Source: Alphaproteobacteria bacterium
GTDB taxonomy: Bacteria; Pseudomonadota; Alphaproteobacteria; Puniceispirillales; Puniceispirillaceae
Assembly (NCBI GenBank): GCA_011526395.1
Contig: WTHW01000267.1
Span: 1 to 18,890 of the forward strand
Direction: 5' to 3'
DNA: 18,890 nt
The notes beneath the pieces are model-generated. The model ran no database searches. It was not told where the DNA came from and was given only the letters and a program-made list of their open reading frames with translations. A program made the position numbers and the translations under genes. Shown here piece by piece: positions 1 through 8,100 of this stretch. The stretch's first letter is position 1. Each line of letters opens with the position of its first letter.

Positions 1-62
1 TAAAAATATATTTTGCTATTTTTTAACTTGCGCTTTCAGATATTTGACCACAATCTTGTCAC

Positions 63-425
63 ATGATTTCTCGGTTCTTTCAAATCATTGGCGTTATCCT
101 AACCATCAGTGCCTTGGTGCTGTTTTGGTCAGATGTGATGGATAGCAACAGCTCATCAAAACTGCTTGGCCAATTATGGTATGAGACAGCGCCACAATCC
201 TTGCAAATCACAGAAGCTGTTATTGATAGATATATCGACCCGTGCGGGCTAATGCCCTTTTTGGGATGTGATACCTTTTTATGGCATCCCATTATATCGA
301 CACTTCTTAGCTGGCCAGCAGGCTTTGTGCTTGGCATTTTTGGCGTGCTTATTTTGCTTATCAGCTCAAGCACGATCAAAAGAGGAAAAAAGACTGTGCG
401 TTCTTTGAAAAAAGAAGGACGCTGA
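63..425 (+). CDS. small two-helix membrane protein, function unknown
   Basis: A 120-residue protein that I cannot name. It has a hydrophobic helix near the N-terminus (about residues 5-24), a polar stretch of about 60 residues containing two Cys (in the CGLMPFLGC segment, about residues 61-69), and a second hydrophobic helix (about 83-106). A strongly basic tail (RGKK, then KKEGR at the end) follows, and by the positive-inside rule probably faces the cytoplasm. The N-terminal helix could be an anchor or an uncleaved signal; I see no lipobox. No clear Shine-Dalgarno precedes the ATG, so the start is less certain than the frame. The sequence gives me an impression of small conserved hypothetical membrane proteins of alphaproteobacteria, but I cannot confirm this. 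It converges on lepA with only 5 bases between the stop codons. The hydrophobic-polar-hydrophobic pattern and basic end support a real gene. Confidence 0.65.
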   Translation: MISRFFQIIGVILTISALVLFWSDVMDSNSSSKLLGQLWYETAPQSLQITEAVIDRYIDPCGLMPFLGCDTFLWHPIISTLLSWPAGFVLGIFGVLILLISSSTIKRGKKTVRSLKKEGR

Positions 426-440
426 TAAGGCTAGTTATCA
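423..440. repeat. inverted repeat spanning both convergent stop codons
   Basis: TGATAA at 423-428 is the exact reverse complement of TTATCA at 435-440, with a 6-base spacer. It covers the TGA of the membrane-protein gene and the stop of lepA (431-433). It is short, AT-rich and has no T-tract, so I do not call it a terminator. Confidence 0.3.
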
Positions 441-2233
441 CCCATCTGCAAGGCTTTGAAGAACGCATCTTGCGGAATATCCACCTTACCAAATTGGCGC
501 ATACGCTTTTTGCCTTCTTTTTGTTTTTCAAGCAATTTGCGTTTACGACTGACATCGCCGCCGTAACATTTGGCTGTCACATCTTTACGAAGAGCTGAGA
601 TGGTTTCTCTGGCAATCACCTTGCCGCCAATCGCGGCTTGAAGTGCGATTTTAAACATTTGGCGCGGGATAAGGTCTTTTAGCCTTGTGCAAATCGCGCG
701 CCCTCTTGTCTCTGACTGCTCGCGATGGACAATCATAGAAAGCGCGTCAACAGGATCGCTATTGACCAAGATTGAGACCTTTACAAGATCGCCTTGTACA
801 TATTCATCCATCTGATAATCAAAAGACGCATAGCCTTTGGTCACTGATTTTAGGCGGTCATAAAAATCAAACACAACTTCGTTCAATGGCAGACGATAGA
901 CAACCATCGCTCTGCTACCTGCATAGGTCAGGTCAATTTGCTCGCCGCGACGCTCTGTGCATAGGGTTAGGACTGAGCCTAAATATTCATCAGGCGTCAT
1001 GATTGTTGCTTTAATCCACGGCTCTTGAATATGGTCAATGCGTGTGACCTCTGGCATATCTGCTGGATTATGCATTTCAACAATCTGGCCATCTGTCATA
1101 TGTAATTTATAGACCACTGATGGTGCTGTTGAGATAAGCTCAAGATTAAATTCACGAGATAGGCGCTCTGTGATGACTTCCATATGCAACAAGCCTAGGA
1201 AGCCACAACGGAACCCAAATCCAAGCGCGGCTGATGTTTCAGCCTCAAATGAAAAGGAGCTGTCATTTAAGGATAATTTTTCAAGTGCTTCACGCAATGC
1301 TGAAAACTCAGCAGTATCAATTGGGAACATACCGCAGAAAACAACTGGTACTGATGGGGCAAAACCGGGTAGCGCTGTATCACATGGTTTACGCTCATCA
1401 GTGATGGTATCACCAACCTTAGCATCAGCCACTCTTTTCACGCCTGCATTGATAAAGCCAACCTCGCCCGGACCCAACTGGTCAACCATTTCTGGTTTTG
1501 GCCCAAAGATACCAACGCGTTCCACAACATGTGTCGCGCCAGAGCCCATCATGCGAATCTTCATACCCTTTTTAAGAACACCATCTTTGACACGCACCAA
1601 AGTCATAACGCCAAGATAAGGGTCATACCAGCTATCAACCAATAAAGCTTTAAGCGGTGCGCTCATATCACCTTCTGGTGATGGCAAGCTTGTCACAATC
1701 GCTTCTAGCACGTCTGGCATACCCATGCCTGTCTTGGCTGATACGGCGATCGCATCAGAGGCATCAAGGCCAATGACATCTTCGACTTGTGCTTTCACAC
1801 GCTCTGGGTCTGCGGCTGGCAAATCCATTTTGTTCAATACGGTGATAAGGTCATGATCAGCATCAATCGCTTGATACACATTTGCCAATGTCTGCGCTTC
1901 AACACCTTGAGAGGCGTCAACAACAAGCAATGAGCCCTCACAAGCCGATAGTGAGCGTGATACCTCATAACCAAAATCCACATGACCAGGTGTATCCATC
2001 AAATTCAAAATATAATCTTTGCCATCCTTTGCCTTGTATGACAAACGGACTGTCTGCGCCTTAATGGTGATGCCGCGTTCACGCTCAATATCCATGTTAT
2101 CAAGCACTTGTTCAGACATTTCACGATCAGTCAGGCCACCACAATAGCTGATAAGCCTGTCAGCTATGGTAGATTTGCCATGATCAATATGCGCAACAAT
2201 AGAGAAATTTCGAATATGTGTTAAATCTGTCAT
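431..2233 (-). CDS. lepA: translation elongation factor 4 (LepA / EF4)
   Basis: A 600-residue LepA GTPase, the usual length. The ribosome-bound factor can back-translocate or rescue stalled elongation and is also linked to 30S assembly. The G-domain motifs are intact: AHIDHGKS at residues 14-21 (P-loop), the switch I segment RERGITIK at 51-58, DTPGH at 80-84, NKMD at 134-137 and SAK at 165-167. A domain II beta-barrel, two EF-G-like alpha/beta domains and the LepA-specific C-terminus follow (AKCYGGDVSRKRKLLEKQKEGKKRMRQ region, about 557-585), which enters the peptidyl-transferase side of the ribosome. The ATG at 2233 starts directly at the family's N-terminus; an out-of-frame ATG lies 5 bases upstream. 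lepB does not follow: the downstream neighbour is the convergent membrane-protein gene. Identification is secure. Confidence 0.98.
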   Translation of the reverse strand: MTDLTHIRNFSIVAHIDHGKSTIADRLISYCGGLTDREMSEQVLDNMDIERERGITIKAQTVRLSYKAKDGKDYILNLMDTPGHVDFGYEVSRSLSACEGSLLVVDASQGVEAQTLANVYQAIDADHDLITVLNKMDLPAADPERVKAQVEDVIGLDASDAIAVSAKTGMGMPDVLEAIVTSLPSPEGDMSAPLKALLVDSWYDPYLGVMTLVRVKDGVLKKGMKIRMMGSGATHVVERVGIFGPKPEMVDQLGPGEVGFINAGVKRVADAKVGDTITDERKPCDTALPGFAPSVPVVFCGMFPIDTAEFSALREALEKLSLNDSSFSFEAETSAALGFGFRCGFLGLLHMEVITERLSREFNLELISTAPSVVYKLHMTDGQIVEMHNPADMPEVTRIDHIQEPWIKATIMTPDEYLGSVLTLCTERRGEQIDLTYAGSRAMVVYRLPLNEVVFDFYDRLKSVTKGYASFDYQMDEYVQGDLVKVSILVNSDPVDALSMIVHREQSETRGRAICTRLKDLIPRQMFKIALQAAIGGKVIARETISALRKDVTAKCYGGDVSRKRKLLEKQKEGKKRMRQFGKVDIPQDAFFKALQMGDN

Positions 2234-2357
2234 GGCATGGTTTTACCGCTTTTCTGAGGCCTTGAAAAGAGGCCAGATAGCAATTTAAAGCAGTGTTAAT
2301 GTCGCAGATTGGAAAACACAGCTTTTCGTCAAAGATACTAGATGTTTTTGGCGCTTT

Positions 2358-2387
2358 TTGATACCATGAGCGGCAAAATCGTAATCT
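2358..2387 (+). promoter_or_regulatory. candidate leuA promoter in the lepA-leuA spacer
   Basis: The 172-base divergent spacer (2234-2405) must hold the leuA promoter and probably that of lepA. The best pair I see for leuA is TTGATA (2358-2363) and TAATCT (2382-2387), 18 bases apart, which would leave a leader of about a dozen bases. A weaker alternative is TTGGAA at 2309-2314 with GATACT at 2334-2339 (19-base gap). For lepA, a TTGACG on the minus strand (2327-2332) has no good -10 partner. All this is pattern matching only. Confidence 0.25.
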
Positions 2388-2405
2388 TAGAAGTGATGAG
2401 ATACC

Positions 2406-4079
2406 ATGACCACAGCGCGCCATGAAAAATATAAGCCATTTGAGGCCATCCCATTGGATGACCGCACTTGGCCGTCAAACACCATCAACACAGCACCTGT
2501 TTGGTGTTCTGTTGACCTGCGTGATGGCAATCAGGCACTCATCGAACCAATGGATTCAATGCGCAAAATGCGTATGTTCAAAGTCCTTGTGGAAATGGGC
2601 TTTAAGGAAATTGAAGTTGGATTCCCATCTGCGTCTGAGACAGATTTTAACTTTCTGCGCGAGTTAATCGATGGCGGGCATATCCCTGATGATGTGACTG
2701 TGCAGGTATTAACACAAGCGCGTGAGCATTTGATTGACAGAACAATCGAAAGCTTGCAAGGCGCGAAGAATGCTATCTTGCATCTGTATAATTCAACCTC
2801 AACCTTGCAAAGACGTGTTGTCTTTAAGGCTGACCAAGCAGGTGTGAAACAAATCGCCATTGATGGTGCGAAGATGGTGGCTGATAGAATTAGCCAATTA
2901 TCATCAGATACAAAATTGCGCCTTCAATATTCACCTGAAAGTTTCACTGGCACCGAGCTAGAATATGCGCTTGAGGTCTGTGAAGCTGTGATGGATGTAT
3001 GGCAACCAACGCCTGAGAATAAGACGATTATCAATTTGCCAGCCACTGTCGAGATGGCCTCTCCGAATATCTATGCTGACCAAATTGAATGGATGCATCG
3101 CAATTTCACACGCCGTGATAGCCTTATCCTTTCGCTTCACCCGCATAATGACAGAGGCACAGGTATTGCCGCGACTGAATTAGGCTTGATGGCAGGCGCT
3201 GACCGTGTTGAAGGCACCTTGTTTGGTAATGGCGAGCGGACAGGCAATGTTGATATTGTGACATTGGGTCTGAATATGTTTACACAAGGCCTTGATCCAC
3301 AGCTTGATTTCTCTGATATCAATAAACTTGTTGAGACAGCCGAATATTGTAATCAGCTGCCAATTCACCAACGCCACCCTTATGCAGGACAGCTGGTGCA
3401 TACAGCCTTTTCTGGCTCTCATCAGGACGCTATTCGCAAAGGCATGGATGCTTTATCCAAAGCAAATGATGAGCATTGGGAAGTGCCTTACTTGCCGATT
3501 GACCCATCTGATATTGGCCGCTCATATGAAGCGATTATCCGTGTGAATTCTCAATCTGGTAAAGCAGGCGCTGCCTATTTGCTTGAAGTTGATCATCATG
3601 TGCGCCTGCCGCGCGCGATGGAAGTTGAATTCAGCACTTATGTTCAAAATACAGCTGATAAAGAAGGCATTGAAATCACCTCGCAGAAAATATGGGATAT
3701 TTTCAATGATAGTTACCTTGATGTAGCAGGCCGTTTTAGCTTGGTATCATTTGAATCACAGCCTGTGGCTCGTAATGCTGAACAAACACGTATCGAAGCT
3801 GAGATTATGTGTGATGGCACATCGCATACAATCTCACATATTGGTAATGGTCCGATTTCTGCCTTTGTCAGCGGTGTAAGAGATACCTTTGATCTGAAGT
3901 TTAATTTGGCTGACTTTGGACAAAATACACGTTCATCATCATCACAGGCAGAAGCCGCAGCCTATGTGGAATTACGTGTGCCAGATGAAAATGGCACATC
4001 TGTATTTGGGGCTGGTGTTGATACATCCATTACACTGGCGCCAATCAAGGCTGTGATATCAGCGTTAAACCGCATGTAA
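2406..4079 (+). CDS. leuA: 2-isopropylmalate synthase (long, LeuA type 2)
   Basis: Cytosolic enzyme of the first committed step of leucine synthesis: acetyl-CoA plus 2-oxoisovalerate gives 2-isopropylmalate. At 557 residues it matches the long form found in many proteobacteria and actinobacteria, which carries an N-terminal extension before the TIM barrel. Visible motifs are the catalytic DLRDGNQ (about 37-43), the metal-binding HPHNDRGTG starting at His245 with His247, and NGERTGN (275-281). The last roughly 130 residues form the LeuA dimer domain, usually the site of leucine feedback inhibition. A stop codon (2397-2399) lies in frame just upstream, so ATG 2406 is the first possible start. 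The Shine-Dalgarno is weak. The gene stands alone, without leuB, leuC or leuD, and ends at a strong terminator. I saw no convincing leucine-rich leader peptide. Confidence 0.98.
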   Translation: MTTARHEKYKPFEAIPLDDRTWPSNTINTAPVWCSVDLRDGNQALIEPMDSMRKMRMFKVLVEMGFKEIEVGFPSASETDFNFLRELIDGGHIPDDVTVQVLTQAREHLIDRTIESLQGAKNAILHLYNSTSTLQRRVVFKADQAGVKQIAIDGAKMVADRISQLSSDTKLRLQYSPESFTGTELEYALEVCEAVMDVWQPTPENKTIINLPATVEMASPNIYADQIEWMHRNFTRRDSLILSLHPHNDRGTGIAATELGLMAGADRVEGTLFGNGERTGNVDIVTLGLNMFTQGLDPQLDFSDINKLVETAEYCNQLPIHQRHPYAGQLVHTAFSGSHQDAIRKGMDALSKANDEHWEVPYLPIDPSDIGRSYEAIIRVNSQSGKAGAAYLLEVDHHVRLPRAMEVEFSTYVQNTADKEGIEITSQKIWDIFNDSYLDVAGRFSLVSFESQPVARNAEQTRIEAEIMCDGTSHTISHIGNGPISAFVSGVRDTFDLKFNLADFGQNTRSSSSQAEAAAYVELRVPDENGTSVFGAGVDTSITLAPIKAVISALNRM

Positions 4080-4095
4080 TGCTGTCATAAAGATT

Positions 4096-4138
4096 AAAAA
4101 AAACCCCGATAAGCTATCTAGCCTATCGGGGTTTTTTT
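4096..4138. terminator. bidirectional intrinsic terminator between leuA and pheT
   Basis: A stem of A-tract plus CCCCGATA (4104-4111) pairs with TATCGGGG (4124-4131) plus a T-tract (4132-4138). An inner GC/GC pair and a 6-base loop (4115-4120) complete it, with one A/C mismatch. A-tract and T-tract flank both sides, so the hairpin is followed by U residues when read from either strand. It lies 17 bases after the leuA stop and just beyond the pheT stop, so it serves both converging genes. Confidence 0.9.
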
Positions 4139-4150
4139 AACTCTTATTGA

Positions 4151-6550
4151 TTAGCCTCTAATAACGCCGCCACAATTTTTGGCAACTGATCCAATAATCT
4201 TGTCGCTGATTTCAACAATCTCAGCATCCACAAGAGTGGCTTTTTGAGGTTGGATCGTCACGCTAAGTGCAAGTGACTTTTTACCTGCTTCAATCTTGTC
4301 ACCTTCATAAGCATCAAAGACAGCCACATTCGAGACAAACGGCTTGCCGCCTGCTTTGACAGCACGCATCACAGCATCTGCGGTCACGTCTGTGTCAACA
4401 ACAAACGCAAAGTCACGTGTCAACGCTTGCAATGTATTGAGTGCTAGAAGTGGCTTAGCAGGGCCTTTATCTTTTGGTGTTGGCACGCGTTGGAAAAACA
4501 ACTCAAAGCCAGCACATGCGCCTTTCACGTCGAAATGCTTTGCGATTGAGGGATGAATTTCACCAAAATAGCCAAGCACTGTGCGCCCTTGCACCAATGA
4601 GCCTGAACGACCCGGATGATAATAATCTGGTGCGTCAGATGTGATTTGAAGATTATCAACACTTACGCCAATAGCGCTAAGAGCTGATAGTAAATCAGCT
4701 TTGGCATCAAAGACTGTGACAGCTTCATTTTGATACTGCCAATCTGAGATGGTTTTGCGGCCTTGGCGGACACCACAGCACATATGATATTGCTGATCAG
4801 CTGGCACACCTTCGAAGACGGGACCAATTTCAAAGAATGACAGATCTTGTGCACCACGGCGAAGGTTACGACCAACAGCCTGTAGCAAATTCGGCAAGAT
4901 AGTCGGGCGCATCATATTTAAATCTGCGCTGATAGGGTTCGCAAGACGAAGAGCCTCGTCACCACCACCAAATAATTTTGCATCATCATCCTTCATGAAT
5001 GAGAATGTGACAGCTTCGATATAATCACGTGATACGAGTGTGCGGCGCAAATAATTGGTGCGTCGCTGAAGCTTTGATACTGATGGTTTGGCAATCATCT
5101 CTGCGCGCGGCAAAGACATCATAGGCAAATGGTCATAGCCATAAATGCGGATAATCTCTTCGATAATATCAGCCTTGCCATGCACATCTGGGCGCCATGT
5201 TGGGCGGGTCACCTGCCATCCATCGTCAGAGCCGACCACCACAGTAAAGCCAAGAATTTCCAGTATCTCTTGCTGTTTTTGGGCTGGCACATCAACACCT
5301 GTTAAGGATTTAACAGATGCTGGTGTAAAGGCGATGGGTGCGATTTCTGGCACACCAGCGCCGGCTGTGACAAGGTGACTTGCTTCAGCGCCTGTTAACT
5401 CTTTGATTAGTCTTGTGATATAGCCTGAGAAAGCTGTTGGCCCATCTGTGTCAAGGCCACGCTCAAAACGATAACGCGCATCTGAATTCAGGTTCAATTT
5501 ACGCCCTGTTATCGCAACTGATACAGGGTCAAAAATCGCGATCTCAAGGAACATTGATGTTGTTGTCTCAGACACACCTGTACGATCGCCGCCCATAACA
5601 CCTGCGATATCATCTGGACCATTCGCATCACATATCACCAGCATATCTTCATCTAGCTCATATGTTTTTTCGTTTAGAGCTGTTAGGCTTTCACCTTGCT
5701 TGGCATTACGGATGATAAGCTTACCACCCTCAATTTTATCAGCATCATAGGCGTGTAGCGGGCGGCCGATATCGAACATGATATAATTTGTAATATCAAC
5801 AAGCACATCAATCGGGCGTTGGCCAATCGCAGTCAAGCGTTGTTGCATCCATGCAGGTGATGGCTGATTTGTGATATTCTTGAACTGGCGCCCTGTCACA
5901 AGCGGGCAAGCATCTGGTGAATTTGCCTCAACTGACCATGTGATATCTGAGTCAAAACTGCCATCTTCATCAGAGAAATCGAGTGGCTTTACAGTGCCAT
6001 ATCCGGCAGCTGCCAAGTCACGTGCAACGCCGCGCACACCAAGACAATCGCCTCTATTTGGTGTGATGGCAATCTCAATCATAGGATCATTTAAGCCAGC
6101 TGCTTGTGCCGCACCGCTACCCACCTCAGCATCAGATGATAGTTCCATGATGCCATCATGCTCTTCTGAGATGCCTAGCTCTGAGGCAGAACATAACATG
6201 CCATGTGATTCTTCACCTCTGATCTCACCCTTTTTGATGGTGATATCAAGGCCCGGAATATAAGTGCCAGGTACAGCCAGCACAGTTTTCAGTCCTGCTC
6301 TTGCATTTGGCGCACCGCAGACAATCTGCACTTCTTCTTTACCAGTATTCACGCGGCAGACCTGAAGCTTATCAGCATTCGGGTGACGTTCAGCAGAAAT
6401 GATTTCAGCCACTGTGAAATCAGCAAGTCTTATTGCTGGATTATCAACCTCTTCAACCTCAAGACCGATCATCGGTAATACGTCTAGGATTTCATCAAGT
6501 GAGGCTGTTGTGTCTAGATGGTCGCAAAGCCAGTTCCATGTAAATTTCAT
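4151..6550 (-). CDS. pheT: phenylalanyl-tRNA synthetase beta subunit
   Basis: A 799-residue beta subunit of the (alpha-beta)2 PheRS that charges tRNA-Phe; the length is typical. Domains in order: the N-terminal segment with an EMAP/Trbp111-like OB fold (about 40-150, including PNADKLQVCRV), the B3/B4 region that holds the proofreading site for misacylated Tyr-tRNA-Phe, the B5 domain (about 400-475), the catalytic-like core (RRTNYLRRTLVSRDYIEAVTF region onward), and the C-terminal ferredoxin-fold anticodon-binding domain (about 705-798). The ATG is 7 bases after the pheS stop, with a GGGG-containing Shine-Dalgarno inside the end of pheS, so the two subunits are probably translationally coupled. 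It ends at the terminator shared with leuA. ihfA, which follows pheT in E. coli, is absent here. Confidence 0.98.
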   Translation of the reverse strand: MKFTWNWLCDHLDTTASLDEILDVLPMIGLEVEEVDNPAIRLADFTVAEIISAERHPNADKLQVCRVNTGKEEVQIVCGAPNARAGLKTVLAVPGTYIPGLDITIKKGEIRGEESHGMLCSASELGISEEHDGIMELSSDAEVGSGAAQAAGLNDPMIEIAITPNRGDCLGVRGVARDLAAAGYGTVKPLDFSDEDGSFDSDITWSVEANSPDACPLVTGRQFKNITNQPSPAWMQQRLTAIGQRPIDVLVDITNYIMFDIGRPLHAYDADKIEGGKLIIRNAKQGESLTALNEKTYELDEDMLVICDANGPDDIAGVMGGDRTGVSETTTSMFLEIAIFDPVSVAITGRKLNLNSDARYRFERGLDTDGPTAFSGYITRLIKELTGAEASHLVTAGAGVPEIAPIAFTPASVKSLTGVDVPAQKQQEILEILGFTVVVGSDDGWQVTRPTWRPDVHGKADIIEEIIRIYGYDHLPMMSLPRAEMIAKPSVSKLQRRTNYLRRTLVSRDYIEAVTFSFMKDDDAKLFGGGDEALRLANPISADLNMMRPTILPNLLQAVGRNLRRGAQDLSFFEIGPVFEGVPADQQYHMCCGVRQGRKTISDWQYQNEAVTVFDAKADLLSALSAIGVSVDNLQITSDAPDYYHPGRSGSLVQGRTVLGYFGEIHPSIAKHFDVKGACAGFELFFQRVPTPKDKGPAKPLLALNTLQALTRDFAFVVDTDVTADAVMRAVKAGGKPFVSNVAVFDAYEGDKIEAGKKSLALSVTIQPQKATLVDAEIVEISDKIIGSVAKNCGGVIRG

Positions 6551-6557
6551 GATATGA

Positions 6558-7634
6558 TTACCCCACTATGCCTGTATGAAGCGCAGGCACATCATGACCC
6601 ATAAAGCCATAATGACGCATCCATCTTAAATCTGTTTCATAGAATGTGCGCAAATCAGGAATGCCATATTTCAGCATTGCCAAGCGTTCAATCCCCATAC
6701 CAAAGGCAAATCCTTGCACTTTTTCAGGATCATAACCGCAATTTGCCAAAACTTTTGGATGCACCATGCCAGAGCCAAGAATTTCGAGCCAATCATCACC
6801 AGCACCGATTTTCAGGCCACCATCTTTGCGGCTACAACCAATATCAACTTCTGCTGACGGTTCAGTGAATGGGAAAAAGCTTGGGCGGAAGCGGACAGGT
6901 AATTCATCCACACCAAAGAAAGCTTTACAAAACTCAATCAAACAGCCCTTAAGATGCCCCATATGAATATCAGTGCCGATAACAAGACCTTCACATTGAT
7001 GGAACATTGGCGAATGGGTCGCATCATGGTCAGAGCGATATGTGCGTCCCGGTGCAATGATGCGAATGGGAGGCTCACTGGCCTCCATTGTGCGAATTTG
7101 CACAGGTGATGTTTGCGTGCGCAGAACAGGACGATTGCCTGCCTCATCAGCATTTAAGTAAAAAGTATCATGCTCTTGGCGTGCGGGATGTTCTGGCGGA
7201 ATGTTCAGGGCTGTGAAATTATAATAATCAGTTTCCACATCAGGGCCTTCAGCAACAGAAAAGCCCATATCAGCAAAGATAGCTGTGATTTCCTCGATTG
7301 TGCGCGTTAAAGGATGATACCGCCCGCCTGACTGAGAGGGGACTGGCAATGTCACATCAACAGCTTCATTTTCAAGCTTTGCAGTTAGGGCGGCATCCGC
7401 TAGGGCTTTGGCCTTTGCAGAGATGGCATTGCTTACCTCTTCTTTGACCTGATTGATAAGCTGGCCAAATGATTTTCGCTCTTCAGCTGGCAATGAGCCA
7501 AGTGATTTTAGCTGTTCAGAAATAACACCCTTTTTACCAAGTGCATCAACACGAATGGCATCAAGTGATTCTGGCGTATCAGCTTCATCTATTTTTGCTA
7601 ACAACTCTGACTTTAGCGTATCTAGCGCTTGCAT
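6558..7634 (-). CDS. pheS: phenylalanyl-tRNA synthetase alpha subunit
   Basis: Catalytic alpha subunit of PheRS, class II synthetase. I place the start at 7634 (MQALDTLKSEL), giving 358 residues, the usual size. A longer in-frame ATG at 7718 would add 28 residues encoded through the terminator-like hairpin and has no ribosome-binding site, whereas 7634 has AGAGGG 6-7 bases upstream. The N-terminal coiled-coil arm (about 1-85) contacts tRNA. The catalytic core carries HPLTRTIEEI, the motif 2 region (RTYRSDHDATHSPMFHQCEG), FTEPSAEVD and motif 3 GMGIERLAMLKYG at about residue 312. It lies downstream of rplT across a 97-base spacer with a terminator-like hairpin, and runs directly into pheT. Expression is therefore likely to depend on readthrough or on its own promoter. 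Confidence 0.97.
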   Translation of the reverse strand: MQALDTLKSELLAKIDEADTPESLDAIRVDALGKKGVISEQLKSLGSLPAEERKSFGQLINQVKEEVSNAISAKAKALADAALTAKLENEAVDVTLPVPSQSGGRYHPLTRTIEEITAIFADMGFSVAEGPDVETDYYNFTALNIPPEHPARQEHDTFYLNADEAGNRPVLRTQTSPVQIRTMEASEPPIRIIAPGRTYRSDHDATHSPMFHQCEGLVIGTDIHMGHLKGCLIEFCKAFFGVDELPVRFRPSFFPFTEPSAEVDIGCSRKDGGLKIGAGDDWLEILGSGMVHPKVLANCGYDPEKVQGFAFGMGIERLAMLKYGIPDLRTFYETDLRWMRHYGFMGHDVPALHTGIVG

Positions 7635-7640
7635 TTTTTG

Positions 7641-7664
7641 CCCTCTTGCAGAGGCAGTGCCTCT
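7641..7664 (-). promoter_or_regulatory. pheS ribosome-binding site with two competing hairpins
   Basis: Read on the minus strand, AGAGGC-ACT-GCCTCT (7664 to 7650) makes a 6-bp hairpin just before the Shine-Dalgarno AGAGGG (7646 to 7641). The same CCTCT can instead pair with the AGAGG of the Shine-Dalgarno across a 3-base loop. The two pairings exclude each other, so one exposes and the other hides the ribosome-binding site. The pairing is visible in the sequence; the regulatory role is inference. Confidence 0.35.
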
Positions 7665-7681
7665 TAAAAAATCTAGCCCAC

Positions 7682-7711
7682 AAAAACTGATGGGGCCCTT
7701 GCGGCCCCATC
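7682..7711 (-). terminator. intrinsic-terminator-like hairpin between rplT and pheS
   Basis: On the minus strand GATGGGGCC (7711-7703) pairs perfectly with GGCCCCATC (7697-7689) over a 5-base loop. CA and then five T residues (7686-7682) follow. A 9-bp GC-rich stem with a U-tract about 24 bases after the rplT stop fits a full or partial terminator that separates ribosomal protein genes from pheST. In E. coli the same position holds the pheM leader and attenuator. I see no phenylalanine-rich leader peptide here. Confidence 0.7.
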
Positions 7712-7716
7712 TTATC

Positions 7717-7722
7717 ATTATA
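7717..7722 (-). promoter_or_regulatory. perfect -10 hexamer after rplT
   Basis: The minus strand reads TATAAT just after the rplT stop. A start 6-8 bases later would put the pheS terminator-like hairpin at the very 5' end of the transcript. No recognisable -35 lies 16-18 bases upstream (within the end of rplT), so this may be chance. Confidence 0.2.
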
Positions 7723-7734
7723 AATCAGATTGTG

Positions 7735-8088
7735 TTAAGCCGCTTTACGTGAATGCTCAACCAATGCTGCAAATGCACCTGCATCATGTACTGCCAAATC
7801 CGCAAGCATTTTACGGTCAACCTCGATGCCAGCTTTATTCAAGCCGCCCATCAATGATGAATATGTCATACCATGAAGGCGAGCGGCCGCGTTAATACGC
7901 TGGATCCACAATGCGCGGAATTCACGCTTGCGAACACGGCGGTCGCGATAGGCATATTGGCGTGCTTTATCAACCGCCTGCTTTGCAACACGAATTGTGT
8001 TTTTGCGGCGACCGTAATAGCCTTTAGCTGCCTTGATAACTTTATTATGACGTGCGTGTGACGTTACGCCTCTTTTGACTCTAGCCAT
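7735..8088 (-). CDS. rplT: 50S ribosomal protein L20
   Basis: A 117-residue, highly basic L20, which binds 23S rRNA early in 50S assembly and in many bacteria represses its own operon by binding the leader mRNA. The N-terminal basic arm (MARVKRGVTSHARHNKVI) with GYYGRRKNTIRVAKQAV, and the globular RALWIQRINAAARLHGMTYS segment, are diagnostic. Start and length match the family. A strong Shine-Dalgarno (AAGGAGAG) overlaps the rpmI stop codon, so L35 and L20 are almost certainly cotranscribed and translationally coupled. The next gene downstream is pheS, beyond a terminator-like hairpin. Confidence 0.99.
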   Translation of the reverse strand: MARVKRGVTSHARHNKVIKAAKGYYGRRKNTIRVAKQAVDKARQYAYRDRRVRKREFRALWIQRINAAARLHGMTYSSLMGGLNKAGIEVDRKMLADLAVHDAGAFAALVEHSRKAA

Positions 8089-8100
8089 AGTAACTCTCCT

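Noticed and set aside
1..62. Promoter or terminator for the first gene in the AT-rich left edge
   Set aside because: TTGCGC at 28-33 has no acceptable -10 partner and no stem-loop is visible; the left neighbour is outside the window.
398..422. Possible terminator hairpin at the end of the small membrane-protein gene
   Set aside because: The stem needs bulges, lies within the coding sequence and has no proper U-tract after it.
1170..1619. A 149-codon open frame on the plus strand inside lepA, and similar frames antisense to pheT, gltB and thrS
   Set aside because: These are shadows of strong conserved genes on the other strand, with no family-like features of their own.
2237..2257. A six-codon frame (M-V-L-P-L-F) upstream of leuA as a leucine leader peptide
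   Set aside because: Only two Leu codons, not in tandem, 150 bases from leuA, with no following terminator/antiterminator pair; it also overlaps the lepA start region.
2258..2274. GGCCT/AGGCC hairpin in the lepA-leuA spacer as an attenuator
   Set aside because: Only 5 bp, no T-tract on either strand; too weak to call.
7635..7718. A 28-codon N-terminal extension of pheS from an in-frame ATG at 7718
   Set aside because: It lacks a Shine-Dalgarno, would be encoded through the terminator-like hairpin, and extends the protein beyond the family length; the ATG at 7634 has a good ribosome-binding site.
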